A stretch of DNA of 64,000 nt from Paenibacillus tyrphae. Its GTDB lineage: Bacteria > Bacillota > Bacilli > Paenibacillales > NBRC-103111. The notes under the pieces are model-generated. The model saw only the letters and a list, made by a program, of their open reading frames with translations, was not told where the DNA came from and did no database searches. Below, piece after piece: positions 51,764 through 59,998 of the stretch. Location of the stretch: contig NZ_JAMZAW010000013.1 of assembly GCF_024158745.1 (NCBI RefSeq), positions 1-64,000 of the forward strand, read 5' to 3'. The position numbers and the translations under genes are program-made. Positions within the stretch are counted from its first letter, which is position 1, and the number at the start of each line of letters is the position of its first letter.

Positions 51764-53229
51764 ACACTCCTCACGAGCTGCCGCCTGTGAAAAATGAGCC
51801 GTATTTGCGCTCGGTATACGAGGACAGCCAGGACATTTTGTTCTTCCCCATCGAATATCCGGTCTCTTCAGGCGGAAGCACGCGACTGCTGCTCTATTAT
51901 TGTCAAGGCCTGACCGATACCGACAAACTCAATCAAACCGTCCTGCCGAGACTGATTGAGGCCGTCCCGGACTTCGCGAGCGGCGATCCGCATGCCCTTT
52001 CCGGCATCACCGGGCTGAATCTGCAGCCGGTCGAGGGAAAGGACTGGTTTCGGCGGGCCAACGACCTGCTGTTCCAAGGAAGCCTGCTGATTCTGACGGA
52101 ATCAGACCGCTTATACAGCTGCAATCTGGCCGCTCCGCTGAGCCGAACCCCGGAAGAGCCCAAGACGGAAACCTCCCTGTTGGGCCCCCGGGACGGCTTC
52201 ATCGAACAGCTCGATACGAATGTCGCGCTGATCCGGAAACGGCTGCTATCCCATCATCTGAGCTATAAAGAATTCCGTGTCGGCCTCAACTCCCGCACCC
52301 GGGTCGGTTTGATGTATATGGACGGAACGGCGGACCCGCGGACCGTGCAGGTGGTTGCGGACCGCATCTCGAAACTGGAGATGGATGGCATCGTGAGCAT
52401 TTCGGAGCTGATCGAGCGGATCGTCGATTCCAAACTCGCGTTGTTTCCCGCCGCTTATCATTCGGGGCGCCCGGATTTCGCCGTCCGGGCCCTGCTGAAA
52501 GGCAGGCTGGTCATTCTCTTCGACGGATCGCCCACGGTTGCGATCGCGCCGATTACCATAACGTTCGCCTTCAAATCCGCCGAGGACGCGCATACCCATT
52601 ACTACTTCGTCGCCTTCGGCCGTCTGCTGCGTATGTTCGGTTTGTTTCTGGCCGTTTTTTTGCCCGGGTTCTGGATCGCGCTGCTGACATTTCATCAAGA
52701 CCAGTTTCCGGTGAGCATGCTGGCTACGATTGTCATTTCGCGGCAAGGCGTCCCTTTTCCGAGCCAGCTTGAGCTTTTCGCCATGCTGATCCTGTTCGAG
52801 TTGTTCCGCGAAGCGGGGATGCGCCTGCCGCCTAACATCGGGCAGACGCTGTCGGTGGTGGGAGGCCTCATCATCGGTCAAGCCGCGATCAGCGCGGGTC
52901 TGGCCTCGCCCAGCATGGTGGTCGTGATGGCCACCAGCATGGTCGCTTCCTTCGTGACGACGACCCAGACGCTGTTCGGTACGATCTCGATTTTGCGCAT
53001 TTTCGTGCTGATTTTGTCGGCGAGCTTCGGCTTGTACGGCTTCCTGCTCTCGGCCTTTGCAATCATCACCTACGTGGTGAACCTGACCTCCTTCGGCGTT
53101 CCGCTCATGTCGCCGCTGTCTCCTACGTCGATGAAGGAAATCGTTCCGGAGCTTTTTCGTACCCCGTTCAACCGATTGACGAAAAGACTCCGCTTTTTGA
53201 AGAAGACATCGCCCGAACGGGAGGAATGA
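51760..53229 (+). CDS. Spore germinant receptor subunit A (GerA family)
   Basis: 489 residues from ATG at 51760 inside the gerB stop (ATGA). Cytoplasmic N-terminal domain (DILFFPIEYPVSSGG, ... MDGTADPRTVQVVADRI), then membrane helices with ISRQGVPFPSQLELFAMLIL and EAGMRLPPNIGQTLSVVGGL IIGQ, hallmarks of GerA proteins. Forms the ion-channel-like part of the receptor with B and C. Confidence 0.93.
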   Translation: MNTPHELPPVKNEPYLRSVYEDSQDILFFPIEYPVSSGGSTRLLLYYCQGLTDTDKLNQTVLPRLIEAVPDFASGDPHALSGITGLNLQPVEGKDWFRRANDLLFQGSLLILTESDRLYSCNLAAPLSRTPEEPKTETSLLGPRDGFIEQLDTNVALIRKRLLSHHLSYKEFRVGLNSRTRVGLMYMDGTADPRTVQVVADRISKLEMDGIVSISELIERIVDSKLALFPAAYHSGRPDFAVRALLKGRLVILFDGSPTVAIAPITITFAFKSAEDAHTHYYFVAFGRLLRMFGLFLAVFLPGFWIALLTFHQDQFPVSMLATIVISRQGVPFPSQLELFAMLILFELFREAGMRLPPNIGQTLSVVGGLIIGQAAISAGLASPSMVVVMATSMVASFVTTTQTLFGTISILRIFVLILSASFGLYGFLLSAFAIITYVVNLTSFGVPLMSPLSPTSMKEIVPELFRTPFNRLTKRLRFLKKTSPEREE

Positions 53230-53232
53230 CCG

Positions 53233-54402
53233 ATGCGCAGGCATCCTTTGCTCCAATTGATGCTTATCTTACCGCCGCTCCTGCTGCTCTCCGCCTGCGG
53301 CATGCGGTCCGTCGAGCAAGTCATTTACCCGAATGCGGTCGGTATCGATTATGTGAAAGGCCAATATAAGGTGTACGTCCAAGTGATTGATTTCACGAAC
53401 ATCGCCAAAGTCGAGAGCGGGGGCCGGCGGGCCAATCCGAGCAATTTTATCGGAGAAGGCACGGCCTCTACCTTCGATGAAGCCATCTTTCAAGTGTATC
53501 GCACTTCGCATCAATCCGTTTCCTGGAGCCATATCTCCTCTATCGTCTTCAGCAAAGCTCTGCTGGAGCATGGGATCACGGACGTCATGGATTTGTGGGG
53601 CCGGTTCAACGAATTCCGGCAGACGCCGTGGGTGTTCGGGACCGAACGTCCGATGCGGGAGATTTTGTCGGCTAACCCGATTCTGAACATTTCGATGCTG
53701 TATTCGCAGCTTAGCAGTCCGATGGATATATACCGGCAAAGCTCTTTTATCGAGCCGCTGCGGCTGTACCACTTTATGTCTGCCCTGTACGAGCCCGGAA
53801 TGACCTCTCTCCTGCCTTCCATCGCCATCAACGAGAAGGCTTGGACCAAAAACACAGCGCCGCACAAAAACCTGATGATTGACGGCGTGTACGGCATGAA
53901 GAAGGACAAGCTGGTCGCGGCGCTGCCGAATAAAGATTTGCTCGGCTTCCGCTGGATGAACCGCTCTACCGTCCGGGGCGTGCTTGCGCTGGGCGATCCG
54001 AAGCGGCCGACGGCGGTGGTGGTCATGCAGAAGCCGAAAGCCGTGATTACTCCCGTGGTGCAGCAAAACCGGGTAAGCTTCAACATCGAGGTATCCACTT
54101 CCGGCGGCGTATTTCAATATAACCGTCCAATGGACGAAAAGGAAATTCAGCGGCAAGCGGAGCACCAAATAAAAGAAGAAATCGAGCACACGTACCGTAA
54201 AGGACTGGAGCGTAAAATGGATGTGCTGCAGCTATCCGACGCGCTATACCGACAGGACCCGAATAAATGGCGAAAACTCGCCCAAAAGGACGAGTTTTTC
54301 CTCAATAAAGACTCTCTGCAAAGCGTAAAGGTGAAAGTCCGAATGGACAATTCGCAAAAGCTAAAGCTTAAACGGCCTTCCATGTTAAAAGAAAAGAGCT
54401 GA
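53233..54402 (+). CDS. Spore germinant receptor lipoprotein C (GerC family)
   Basis: 389 residues with lipobox LLLSACG (Cys at about 20) and the GerC opening EQVIYPNAVGIDYVKGQYKV. Lipidated and attached outside the spore inner membrane. Ribosome site GGGAGGAATG four bases after gerA. No clear terminator before the converging ARH gene. Confidence 0.92.
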   Translation: MRRHPLLQLMLILPPLLLLSACGMRSVEQVIYPNAVGIDYVKGQYKVYVQVIDFTNIAKVESGGRRANPSNFIGEGTASTFDEAIFQVYRTSHQSVSWSHISSIVFSKALLEHGITDVMDLWGRFNEFRQTPWVFGTERPMREILSANPILNISMLYSQLSSPMDIYRQSSFIEPLRLYHFMSALYEPGMTSLLPSIAINEKAWTKNTAPHKNLMIDGVYGMKKDKLVAALPNKDLLGFRWMNRSTVRGVLALGDPKRPTAVVVMQKPKAVITPVVQQNRVSFNIEVSTSGGVFQYNRPMDEKEIQRQAEHQIKEEIEHTYRKGLERKMDVLQLSDALYRQDPNKWRKLAQKDEFFLNKDSLQSVKVKVRMDNSQKLKLKRPSMLKEKS

Positions 54403-54412
54403 GCCACTTCTA

Positions 54413-55315
54413 CTACGAACCGTCGGAGGCAGCCTGCCGCAGCGCCGTCAGCCGCTCCGCCACGGCGTCCAGCCGGTCCTGGATCAAGATGGCGTCCGCA
54501 TACGCAGCCGGGATGCCGGCAAAGCCGTAATACACGCCCGCCAGCCCGCCGGCGATGGCACCGATTGTGTCGCTGTCGCCGCCGAGATTGGCGGCCCGCT
54601 GCACGACATCAGCGAAGCCGTCGCCCTGCTGCAGGCAGTACAGCGACCAGCGCAGCGTATCGACGACGAAGCCGGTCGGCTCGCAGTCCGGCGCTTCGGC
54701 CAGTGCGGAAGCGTACGGGGTGCCCTGCGTTTCCGCCGCCATCGCCGGGCGCAATTCTTCGCCGTTCAGCAGCCGCAGCGCGATCCGGTTGTACAGGCCG
54801 CACGCTTCATTGCACCGCTCGTCGTAATGCGTCATCTTCGACTGCATCCGCGATATGCGGTCGACCAGGCCCAGGTCGGCATAGGCGAGCGCCACCGGCA
54901 GGCAGCGCATCAGCGAGCCGTTGCCCGCGCTGCGGCCCAGGTCTTGATCGGCCAGAAAGGCGGCTTCGAACCAATGGCCGTCATAGCGCGCGAACGCCCG
55001 GCGGATAATATTGCCGATATCCTTCGGATCGGAACGGTACCACGCCAGGAAGCGTTCCCCGATGCTCGCCATCGGATCGTCCGGGCCGTCGAGAATGCCC
55101 TCCGCCACACAAAGCGTCATCATCGTGTCGTCCGTAACCTCCCCCGGTTCGAGGTCCCACACCCCGCCACCGATGATGTCGGTCAAATAGCCGTACTTGC
55201 GGTGAATCTCCCTGGTGCTCATGAATTCGGTCGTCCCGCCGAGCGCATCGCCGACGGCGACGCCGTACAGCCCGCCCTTGATGCGGTCCGCAATACTTGT
55301 TCTTCCGTCGTTCAT
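54413..55315 (-). CDS. ADP-ribosylglycohydrolase (ARH/DraG family)
   Basis: 300 residues. Motifs GVAVGDALGGTTEF and EVTDDTMMT give one metal site; the C-terminal LGGDSDTIGAIAGGLAGVYYG gives the other. The family removes ADP-ribose from proteins or free ADP-ribosyl compounds, using Mg. It is the last gene of a run nrtR-pnuC-nadR-ARH, so recycling of ADP-ribose into NAD precursors fits. Substrate (protein versus small molecule) cannot be read from sequence. Confidence 0.88.
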   Translation of the reverse strand: MNDGRTSIADRIKGGLYGVAVGDALGGTTEFMSTREIHRKYGYLTDIIGGGVWDLEPGEVTDDTMMTLCVAEGILDGPDDPMASIGERFLAWYRSDPKDIGNIIRRAFARYDGHWFEAAFLADQDLGRSAGNGSLMRCLPVALAYADLGLVDRISRMQSKMTHYDERCNEACGLYNRIALRLLNGEELRPAMAAETQGTPYASALAEAPDCEPTGFVVDTLRWSLYCLQQGDGFADVVQRAANLGGDSDTIGAIAGGLAGVYYGFAGIPAAYADAILIQDRLDAVAERLTALRQAASDGS

Positions 55316-55330
55316 CCCGCTTTCCCCCTC

Positions 55331-56359
55331 CTATAGTTCAGCCCACGGTGTGCCTATGCTCGCATACTTGCGATAGCGGCTCAGCACCCGCTTCACCTGT
55401 GCGATCCGTTCCTCCAGGCTGCCGTGCAGCAGGATGTAAGGCACCCGCCGCGCCGCCAGATCGGCCGCAATCTGCTTCTGGAACACGCGGCGCTGCACGT
55501 CGCCCGAACGGTCCCACGTATCGTCGTACGGAATGTCGTCGCCGCACATGAAGACGAGATCGTAACGCGAAGCGGCCTGCGCCGCCAAGTCCCGAAGCCG
55601 CAGCAGCGCCATCCCGTGATAATAGTGCGCGAACATGAACGTCGTGATCGCATTCGTATCGACGAACAGGTAGCCGTTCGCCTCAGGCAGCAGCTTTTCC
55701 TCCCTGGCCAGATGCCCTTCGGCAATCTCTACCAGCTGGTCCGGCGTCAGCCGGCGGTCCGTCTGATGCTGCGCCCAATACTCGCGCCCGTACTCCGGCA
55801 TCCAGACCGTCCCGAACTCGCGGGCCAGCGCTTCGCACACGGTCGTTTTGCCGGTCGAAGGCGCGCCGAGGAAGACGACGGTCGTCACCAGATCCCGGTA
55901 CACCAGCGGATGGACGAACGCGCGGTTCGCCAACGGGTCGCGCCGCACCGCCGTTCCCGATACCGGAAACGCCTCCCGACTCGGGTCGACCTGCCGGTTC
56001 ACGACGTTCAGCGCTTCGCTCATATGCTCGCCGTACGGCTCGCTGGAATAAAAATGCGTCACTCTTCGGCCGCCAAGCAGGCCGATCATATAATCCTCCT
56101 GCGCCTTCTTGATCTCCGGCGTATACCCCGTTTCCGTCGGCCCGTCCCAAGCCTCGATCACTTCGACCTCGAGATACAGGGCGCGAATCCAGTCCGCCCG
56201 CACCGTCAGCGGAATGTCCGTCGTTTCGGGACAATCGTAGATGACGGCGATCACGTGATCGGTCTCCGCGAGGGCCGTTTCGATCATATATTGGTGCCCC
56301 CGGTGCAGGGGCGCGAATTTGCCGAGCGTCAGCCCGACCGTTAATCGCTTGTCGCTCAT
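55331..56359 (-). CDS. nadR: Bifunctional NMN adenylyltransferase / nicotinamide riboside kinase (NadR type)
   Basis: 342 residues from ATG at 56359. N-terminal nucleotidyltransferase with GKFAPLHRGHQYMI (HxGH) and SGTAVRRDPLAN; C-terminal kinase with Walker A GAPSTGKTTVCEAL. It phosphorylates nicotinamide riboside and adenylates NMN to NAD. The helix-turn-helix found in enterobacterial NadR is absent, so regulation is left to NrtR. Overlaps pnuC by 4 bases. Confidence 0.9.
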   Translation of the reverse strand: MSDKRLTVGLTLGKFAPLHRGHQYMIETALAETDHVIAVIYDCPETTDIPLTVRADWIRALYLEVEVIEAWDGPTETGYTPEIKKAQEDYMIGLLGGRRVTHFYSSEPYGEHMSEALNVVNRQVDPSREAFPVSGTAVRRDPLANRAFVHPLVYRDLVTTVVFLGAPSTGKTTVCEALAREFGTVWMPEYGREYWAQHQTDRRLTPDQLVEIAEGHLAREEKLLPEANGYLFVDTNAITTFMFAHYYHGMALLRLRDLAAQAASRYDLVFMCGDDIPYDDTWDRSGDVQRRVFQKQIAADLAARRVPYILLHGSLEERIAQVKRVLSRYRKYASIGTPWAEL

Positions 56360-57012
56360 AAGCCCACCCCCATGCGTCCCGACCGCTGCGCCGCCCGGTA
56401 TTCGCTGCGCCACTGGATCAGCCCGCTTGTCGCGATCCCGAGGAAAATAACGTACAGCGCGGCCAAAACATACAGCTCTTTATACGCATACATCCCGATC
56501 GACAGCACGTCGACCGCAATCCAGAAATGCCAGTTTTCCAGCACCTTGTTCGACAGCAGCAGTTGCGCGAGAATGCTCAGCGTCGCAATGAACGCGTCCA
56601 CATAAGGGATCGACGCGTCCGTGTACCGGGCGAGCACATAGCCCCAGCCTGCCGTCACGACAACGAGCAGCAGCGCCAGCAACAAGCCGAGCTGCGGCGT
56701 CATCCGCCGCGTCGGCCGCACTTTCGCCTGACCGCGTTTGGTCAGCCAGACGATCCAGCCTTGAATGCTCAAGACGAAAAACACGACCTGCAGCGTCATA
56801 TCCGCGTACAGCTTCGCATCGTAGAACATGACGAAAAAGCACGCTACATTCACCAGCCCGACGGGAAAGCACCATATGTTTTGCCGCGCCGTCAACCATA
56901 CGCTGAGCAGTCCGCTCGTGGTCGCCGCAATCTCCAGCGGCGTCGACGACGTGAAATAAGCGACCAGCAGCATGCAGGCGAGTAGCCCGGCCATCGTATA
57001 CCATCTGTCCAT
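56356..57012 (-). CDS. pnuC: Nicotinamide riboside transporter PnuC
   Basis: 218 residues from ATG at 57012 (MDRWYTMAG), 10 bases after GGGAGG. Seven membrane helices with LTARQNIWCFPVGLVN and SNKVLENWHFWIAVDVLSIG, the family's conserved substrate segments. Brings in nicotinamide riboside, phosphorylated inside by the coupled NadR kinase. An ATG at 57019 sits inside the ribosome site and is unlikely. Confidence 0.9.
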   Translation of the reverse strand: MDRWYTMAGLLACMLLVAYFTSSTPLEIAATTSGLLSVWLTARQNIWCFPVGLVNVACFFVMFYDAKLYADMTLQVVFFVLSIQGWIVWLTKRGQAKVRPTRRMTPQLGLLLALLLVVVTAGWGYVLARYTDASIPYVDAFIATLSILAQLLLSNKVLENWHFWIAVDVLSIGMYAYKELYVLAALYVIFLGIATSGLIQWRSEYRAAQRSGRMGVGL

Positions 57013-57088
57013 GAATCTCATCCTCCCAATGTAGTTCTACGTTGACAATTCAATACTTTCAAAACGACTATATTAGAATCTAAAAAAA

Positions 57089-57859
57089 TTAGCTGTACAA
57101 CGACAGCTTCGGCAGATTGCCGGTAAAACGGTACAACTGTGCGGCGCGCTGCGAGTAGCGATTCGATTTCTTCGGTTCCCCGTTCGCGTCGCGAATCTCC
57201 TCCAATACTCCGCTGCGGCTCTGGGTCGACTTCATTTTGCGGATAAAATTCGCTTCCTCGAAGTCCGGCACCACCGTCCGGATGACCTGATACAGCTCGC
57301 CAAGCGTGAATTCGTCCGGCAGAAATTCTCCGGCAATCGGGGTGACCAGCATGCTCTGCCTGACCCGCTCCAGCGCATCCGAGAGAATCCGCTTGTGGTC
57401 GAAGGCCAGCTCCAGCCGGGTCAGCGCCTCGGACACCGGGAACAGCGCCACCTCCGCCGCATCGTCGGCAGCGGCCCGCGCGGCCAAATATTTCTCATGA
57501 ACCAGCGCGAAAAAAGCATGGGAGATAATCCATCCCCTTGGGTCCCGGCCCGGATCGCTGTAGACGTTGAAATATTCCATGTGAACGCCGTCCACGCCGG
57601 TCTCCTCCTGCAGCTCGCGCCTCGCGGTCTCGTACATCGACTCCGTCTCCCGGGAGAAGCCTCCGGGCAGCGCCCACATGCCTTCGTACGGCCATACCTT
57701 CCGCTTGATGAGCAGCACCTGCAGCTCCCGCTTCGGCAGCGATTTCGTCGCCGTCGGCTGCGGCTCGGACGTAATGGTGAAGATGACGATATCCGCCGGC
57801 GCCCCGTCCGGCGTCCGGTATTTGCTTGCCGTATAGTTCGAACCGTTTTCCATAGTCAT
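57089..57859 (-). CDS. nrtR: NrtR-type Nudix regulator of NAD metabolism
   Basis: 256 residues from ATG at 57859 behind GGAGGAG. N-terminal Nudix domain with an intact Nudix box GFSRETESMYETARRELQEE followed by TGV; C-terminal winged helix (FTLGELYQVIRTVVPDFEEA NFIRKM). NrtR binds ADP-ribose and represses NAD genes; many NrtR have lost Nudix catalysis, but here the box looks complete. Stands upstream of pnuC-nadR-ARH. Confidence 0.82.
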   Translation of the reverse strand: MTMENGSNYTASKYRTPDGAPADIVIFTITSEPQPTATKSLPKRELQVLLIKRKVWPYEGMWALPGGFSRETESMYETARRELQEETGVDGVHMEYFNVYSDPGRDPRGWIISHAFFALVHEKYLAARAAADDAAEVALFPVSEALTRLELAFDHKRILSDALERVRQSMLVTPIAGEFLPDEFTLGELYQVIRTVVPDFEEANFIRKMKSTQSRSGVLEEIRDANGEPKKSNRYSQRAAQLYRFTGNLPKLSLYS

Positions 57860-57934
57860 GCCGCGGCTCCTCCTTTTATTTTCTGTTTCGATAATATCAT
57901 TATGACATTTTTGAATCATTTGTCAAGACCGAAC

Positions 57935-57966
57935 AAAAAAAACTGCCGCTCACAAAGGAACGGCAG
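57935..57966 (-). terminator. Terminator of the PIG-L deacetylase gene
   Basis: Minus strand CTGCCG ... CGGCAG followed by eight T residues, 43 bases after the PIG-L stop. Confidence 0.8.
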
Positions 57967-58008
57967 GAACCAAATCGGAAATTCGCTTATTCGATTTATC
58001 GCGATCCG

Positions 58009-58758
58009 TCAGGTCAAATCCATCGTCGGCAGCTCACTCAAAGCCGTCTTCGTCATGTCTTGAACGTGCTGGCCGTTGGCGCGAACCAAGGTGTAATATT
58101 CATAGTTTCGGATCACCGTGAAGTCGTCTTCCATCACGCCGGGATAGGCACGATTCACCGAGTAAACCTGGCTCCGGTAAGCCTGCAAAGCCCGTCCCTT
58201 GTGCAGACGATAGTCGCTGATATCGACCCGCGCCGTAATCGGGCACGTATCCTTCGGCCCCGAGTCCTTGCAGTGATCGTAATAATGAGGAATCGAGGTG
58301 TAATAAAAAGATGGCCGCCGCCCCTCCGGATACTCTGCTTCCGCCAACATAACCGCCTTCTCCGTCGCTTCGGAAATCGCGATATGATCGGGATGCCCCG
58401 TTACCCCGTCCGGCGGGAACGTAAGGACCGCATCCGGCTTCAGCTCCACAATAGTCGAGCGAATCCGCTCCGCCAACGCTTCCGGATCGATCGACTTTAA
58501 TTCGCCGTCCCGGTAACGGTACAGAATCAGCTCGGCAACGCCGAGCACGGAGCACGCGCCACGCAACTCCTCTTCCCGGTGCCGGGCCAGCTCTTCACGG
58601 GTGGCGAATTGAAACTCGCCGGATTTTCCTTTGCATCCCGATGTGGCGCACGCCAGAACAACCTCGTGGCCCGTGCCGCTAAGCTTGGCGATCGTCCCTC
58701 CGGCTGCAAAGGATTCGTCGTCGGGATGGGCGAAAACGAATAACCATCTTTTCTTCAT
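58009..58758 (-). CDS. PIG-L (LmbE-like) deacetylase
   Basis: 249 residues. Zinc motif FAHPDDESFAAGGTI near the N-terminus and GHPDHIAISEA near 130. The family removes N-acetyl groups from GlcNAc-linked molecules, including bacillithiol and lipid precursors; it resembles BshB2 in build but is longer, so the exact substrate is open. Copy 2 of the palindromic element sits between its start and the kinase gene. Confidence 0.82.
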   Translation of the reverse strand: MKKRWLFVFAHPDDESFAAGGTIAKLSGTGHEVVLACATSGCKGKSGEFQFATREELARHREEELRGACSVLGVAELILYRYRDGELKSIDPEALAERIRSTIVELKPDAVLTFPPDGVTGHPDHIAISEATEKAVMLAEAEYPEGRRPSFYYTSIPHYYDHCKDSGPKDTCPITARVDISDYRLHKGRALQAYRSQVYSVNRAYPGVMEDDFTVIRNYEYYTLVRANGQHVQDMTKTALSELPTMDLT

Positions 58759-58791
58759 TCCCCTTCAGCCCCCTGTTGTTCGTATCGTAGT

Positions 58792-59008
58792 GAGCTTGTT
58801 GAAAAAGTGGTCAATTGAGGTAATAGAGGTTACGATGGGGTGGGGTATCCACTTCCGACCACTCTTGTCTTCGGGAAATTTGATTGGAAGCCGCTTATTA
58901 GCGGACATTTCCCGAAGACAAAGGCGGCCGCTATCGCTTCTCCAGTGGATACCCCACCTCCGTTTGCATCTCTATTTTTTGCAAAAGCCCACTTTCTCAA
59001 CACTCTGA
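58792..59008. repeat. Nested-palindrome interspersed element, copy 2
   Basis: About 217 bp matching copy 1 (49861-50075), with the same nested inverted arms. No flanking duplication seen. Its right end reads into the kinase gene: the final codons S-E-C and the TGA stop of that gene come from the element's terminal arm. Confidence 0.85.
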
Positions 59009-59998
59009 CGCCTCTGTAGACGTCTTCGTTTGCAAATAAGACAGCCCCATGGCCGTTACGCCGTAAATCGGCTCCTTCCTCGCCTCGTCCAATTGAACCT
59101 GCGGAGCGTACGCTTTGATCTTGTTCATCAGCAGCTCCCGGACGTGCCCTTCGTTCTGCAGCACGCCGCCCTGCAGTATCATTGTAAACGGTTTGTCTAG
59201 GAACGACAAGTGCCGTACCACCGCAGCGACGCCGATGAACAGCTCGTGAGCGGCCGCCTCAAGAATCTGCTGCGCTTCCCGATCCCCGGCCGAAGCCGCC
59301 TGGCCGACCACGCGGGACAGCTCGCTCAATTTCTCGACGGAGTAGTCCGGGCCGTACATCCAGTTGAACAAGTCTTCTTCCTGGTCCATGCCCAAATGCG
59401 GCAGCACCCAGTCGCCAAGCCGGGTGCCCGCCTCTCTGCCGTCATAAGCCTTGAGAATCGCCATGACCGCCTGCTTGCCGATCCAATAGCCGCTGCCTTC
59501 GTCACCGACGCGGTGGCCCCAGCCTCCGGCTCTGGCCGTCTGACCCTGCTCGTTGATCCCGAAGATAATGGAGCCCGTGCCGGCAATGGCCAGAATCCCC
59601 GGCTGGCCGCCCGTTGCGCCGAGCAATGCGGCGTAGCCGTCGTTCTCTACGATCAGATGCTGGACCCGGATCGGCAGCTGCTCCAGCACCTCCTGCACCA
59701 GCCCGGTAATCACGCGCCGGTCGTATTCCGTATCCAGCCCTGCAAGGGCGAACACGGCGCATTCCACCTCGATCTCCGCCTGCGGCTGGCCGCTATCGTC
59801 CTTGTGACGCAAGTCCGCGATCGCCTCTTCGATTCCAAACACCAGTTCGCGAATCACACCGTCTTTCCCGATGCCCTGGTAATTGGACGAACCGCCTTTT
59901 CCTTGCCCGAGTACGTTGCCCTGCCGGTCCATGAAGACGACACGGCATTTGGTCCCTCCGCCGTCAATCGCCAGCAGAGGGATGCTGCGTTTGCCCAT
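58997..59998 (-). CDS. BadF/BadG-type kinase, N-acetylglucosamine kinase-like
   Basis: 333 residues. ATPase fold with AIDGGGTKCRVVFMDRQGNV and GQGKGGSSNYQ at the N-terminus, and GSIIFGINEQGQTARAGGWG HRVGDEGSG in the middle, the pattern of GlcNAc and benzoyl-CoA-type kinases. Start ATG overlaps the lyase stop by one base. The stop lies in palindromic element copy 2, so the C-terminus may have been reshaped. Confidence 0.8.
   Translation of the reverse strand: MGKRSIPLLAIDGGGTKCRVVFMDRQGNVLGQGKGGSSNYQGIGKDGVIRELVFGIEEAIADLRHKDDSGQPQAEIEVECAVFALAGLDTEYDRRVITGLVQEVLEQLPIRVQHLIVENDGYAALLGATGGQPGILAIAGTGSIIFGINEQGQTARAGGWGHRVGDEGSGYWIGKQAVMAILKAYDGREAGTRLGDWVLPHLGMDQEEDLFNWMYGPDYSVEKLSELSRVVGQAASAGDREAQQILEAAAHELFIGVAAVVRHLSFLDKPFTMILQGGVLQNEGHVRELLMNKIKAYAPQVQLDEARKEPIYGVTAMGLSYLQTKTSTEASEC

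Noticed and set aside
57022..57088. Possible NrtR operator between nrtR and pnuC
   Set aside because: AT-rich with no clear palindrome matching a known NrtR site. Cannot be supported by eye.
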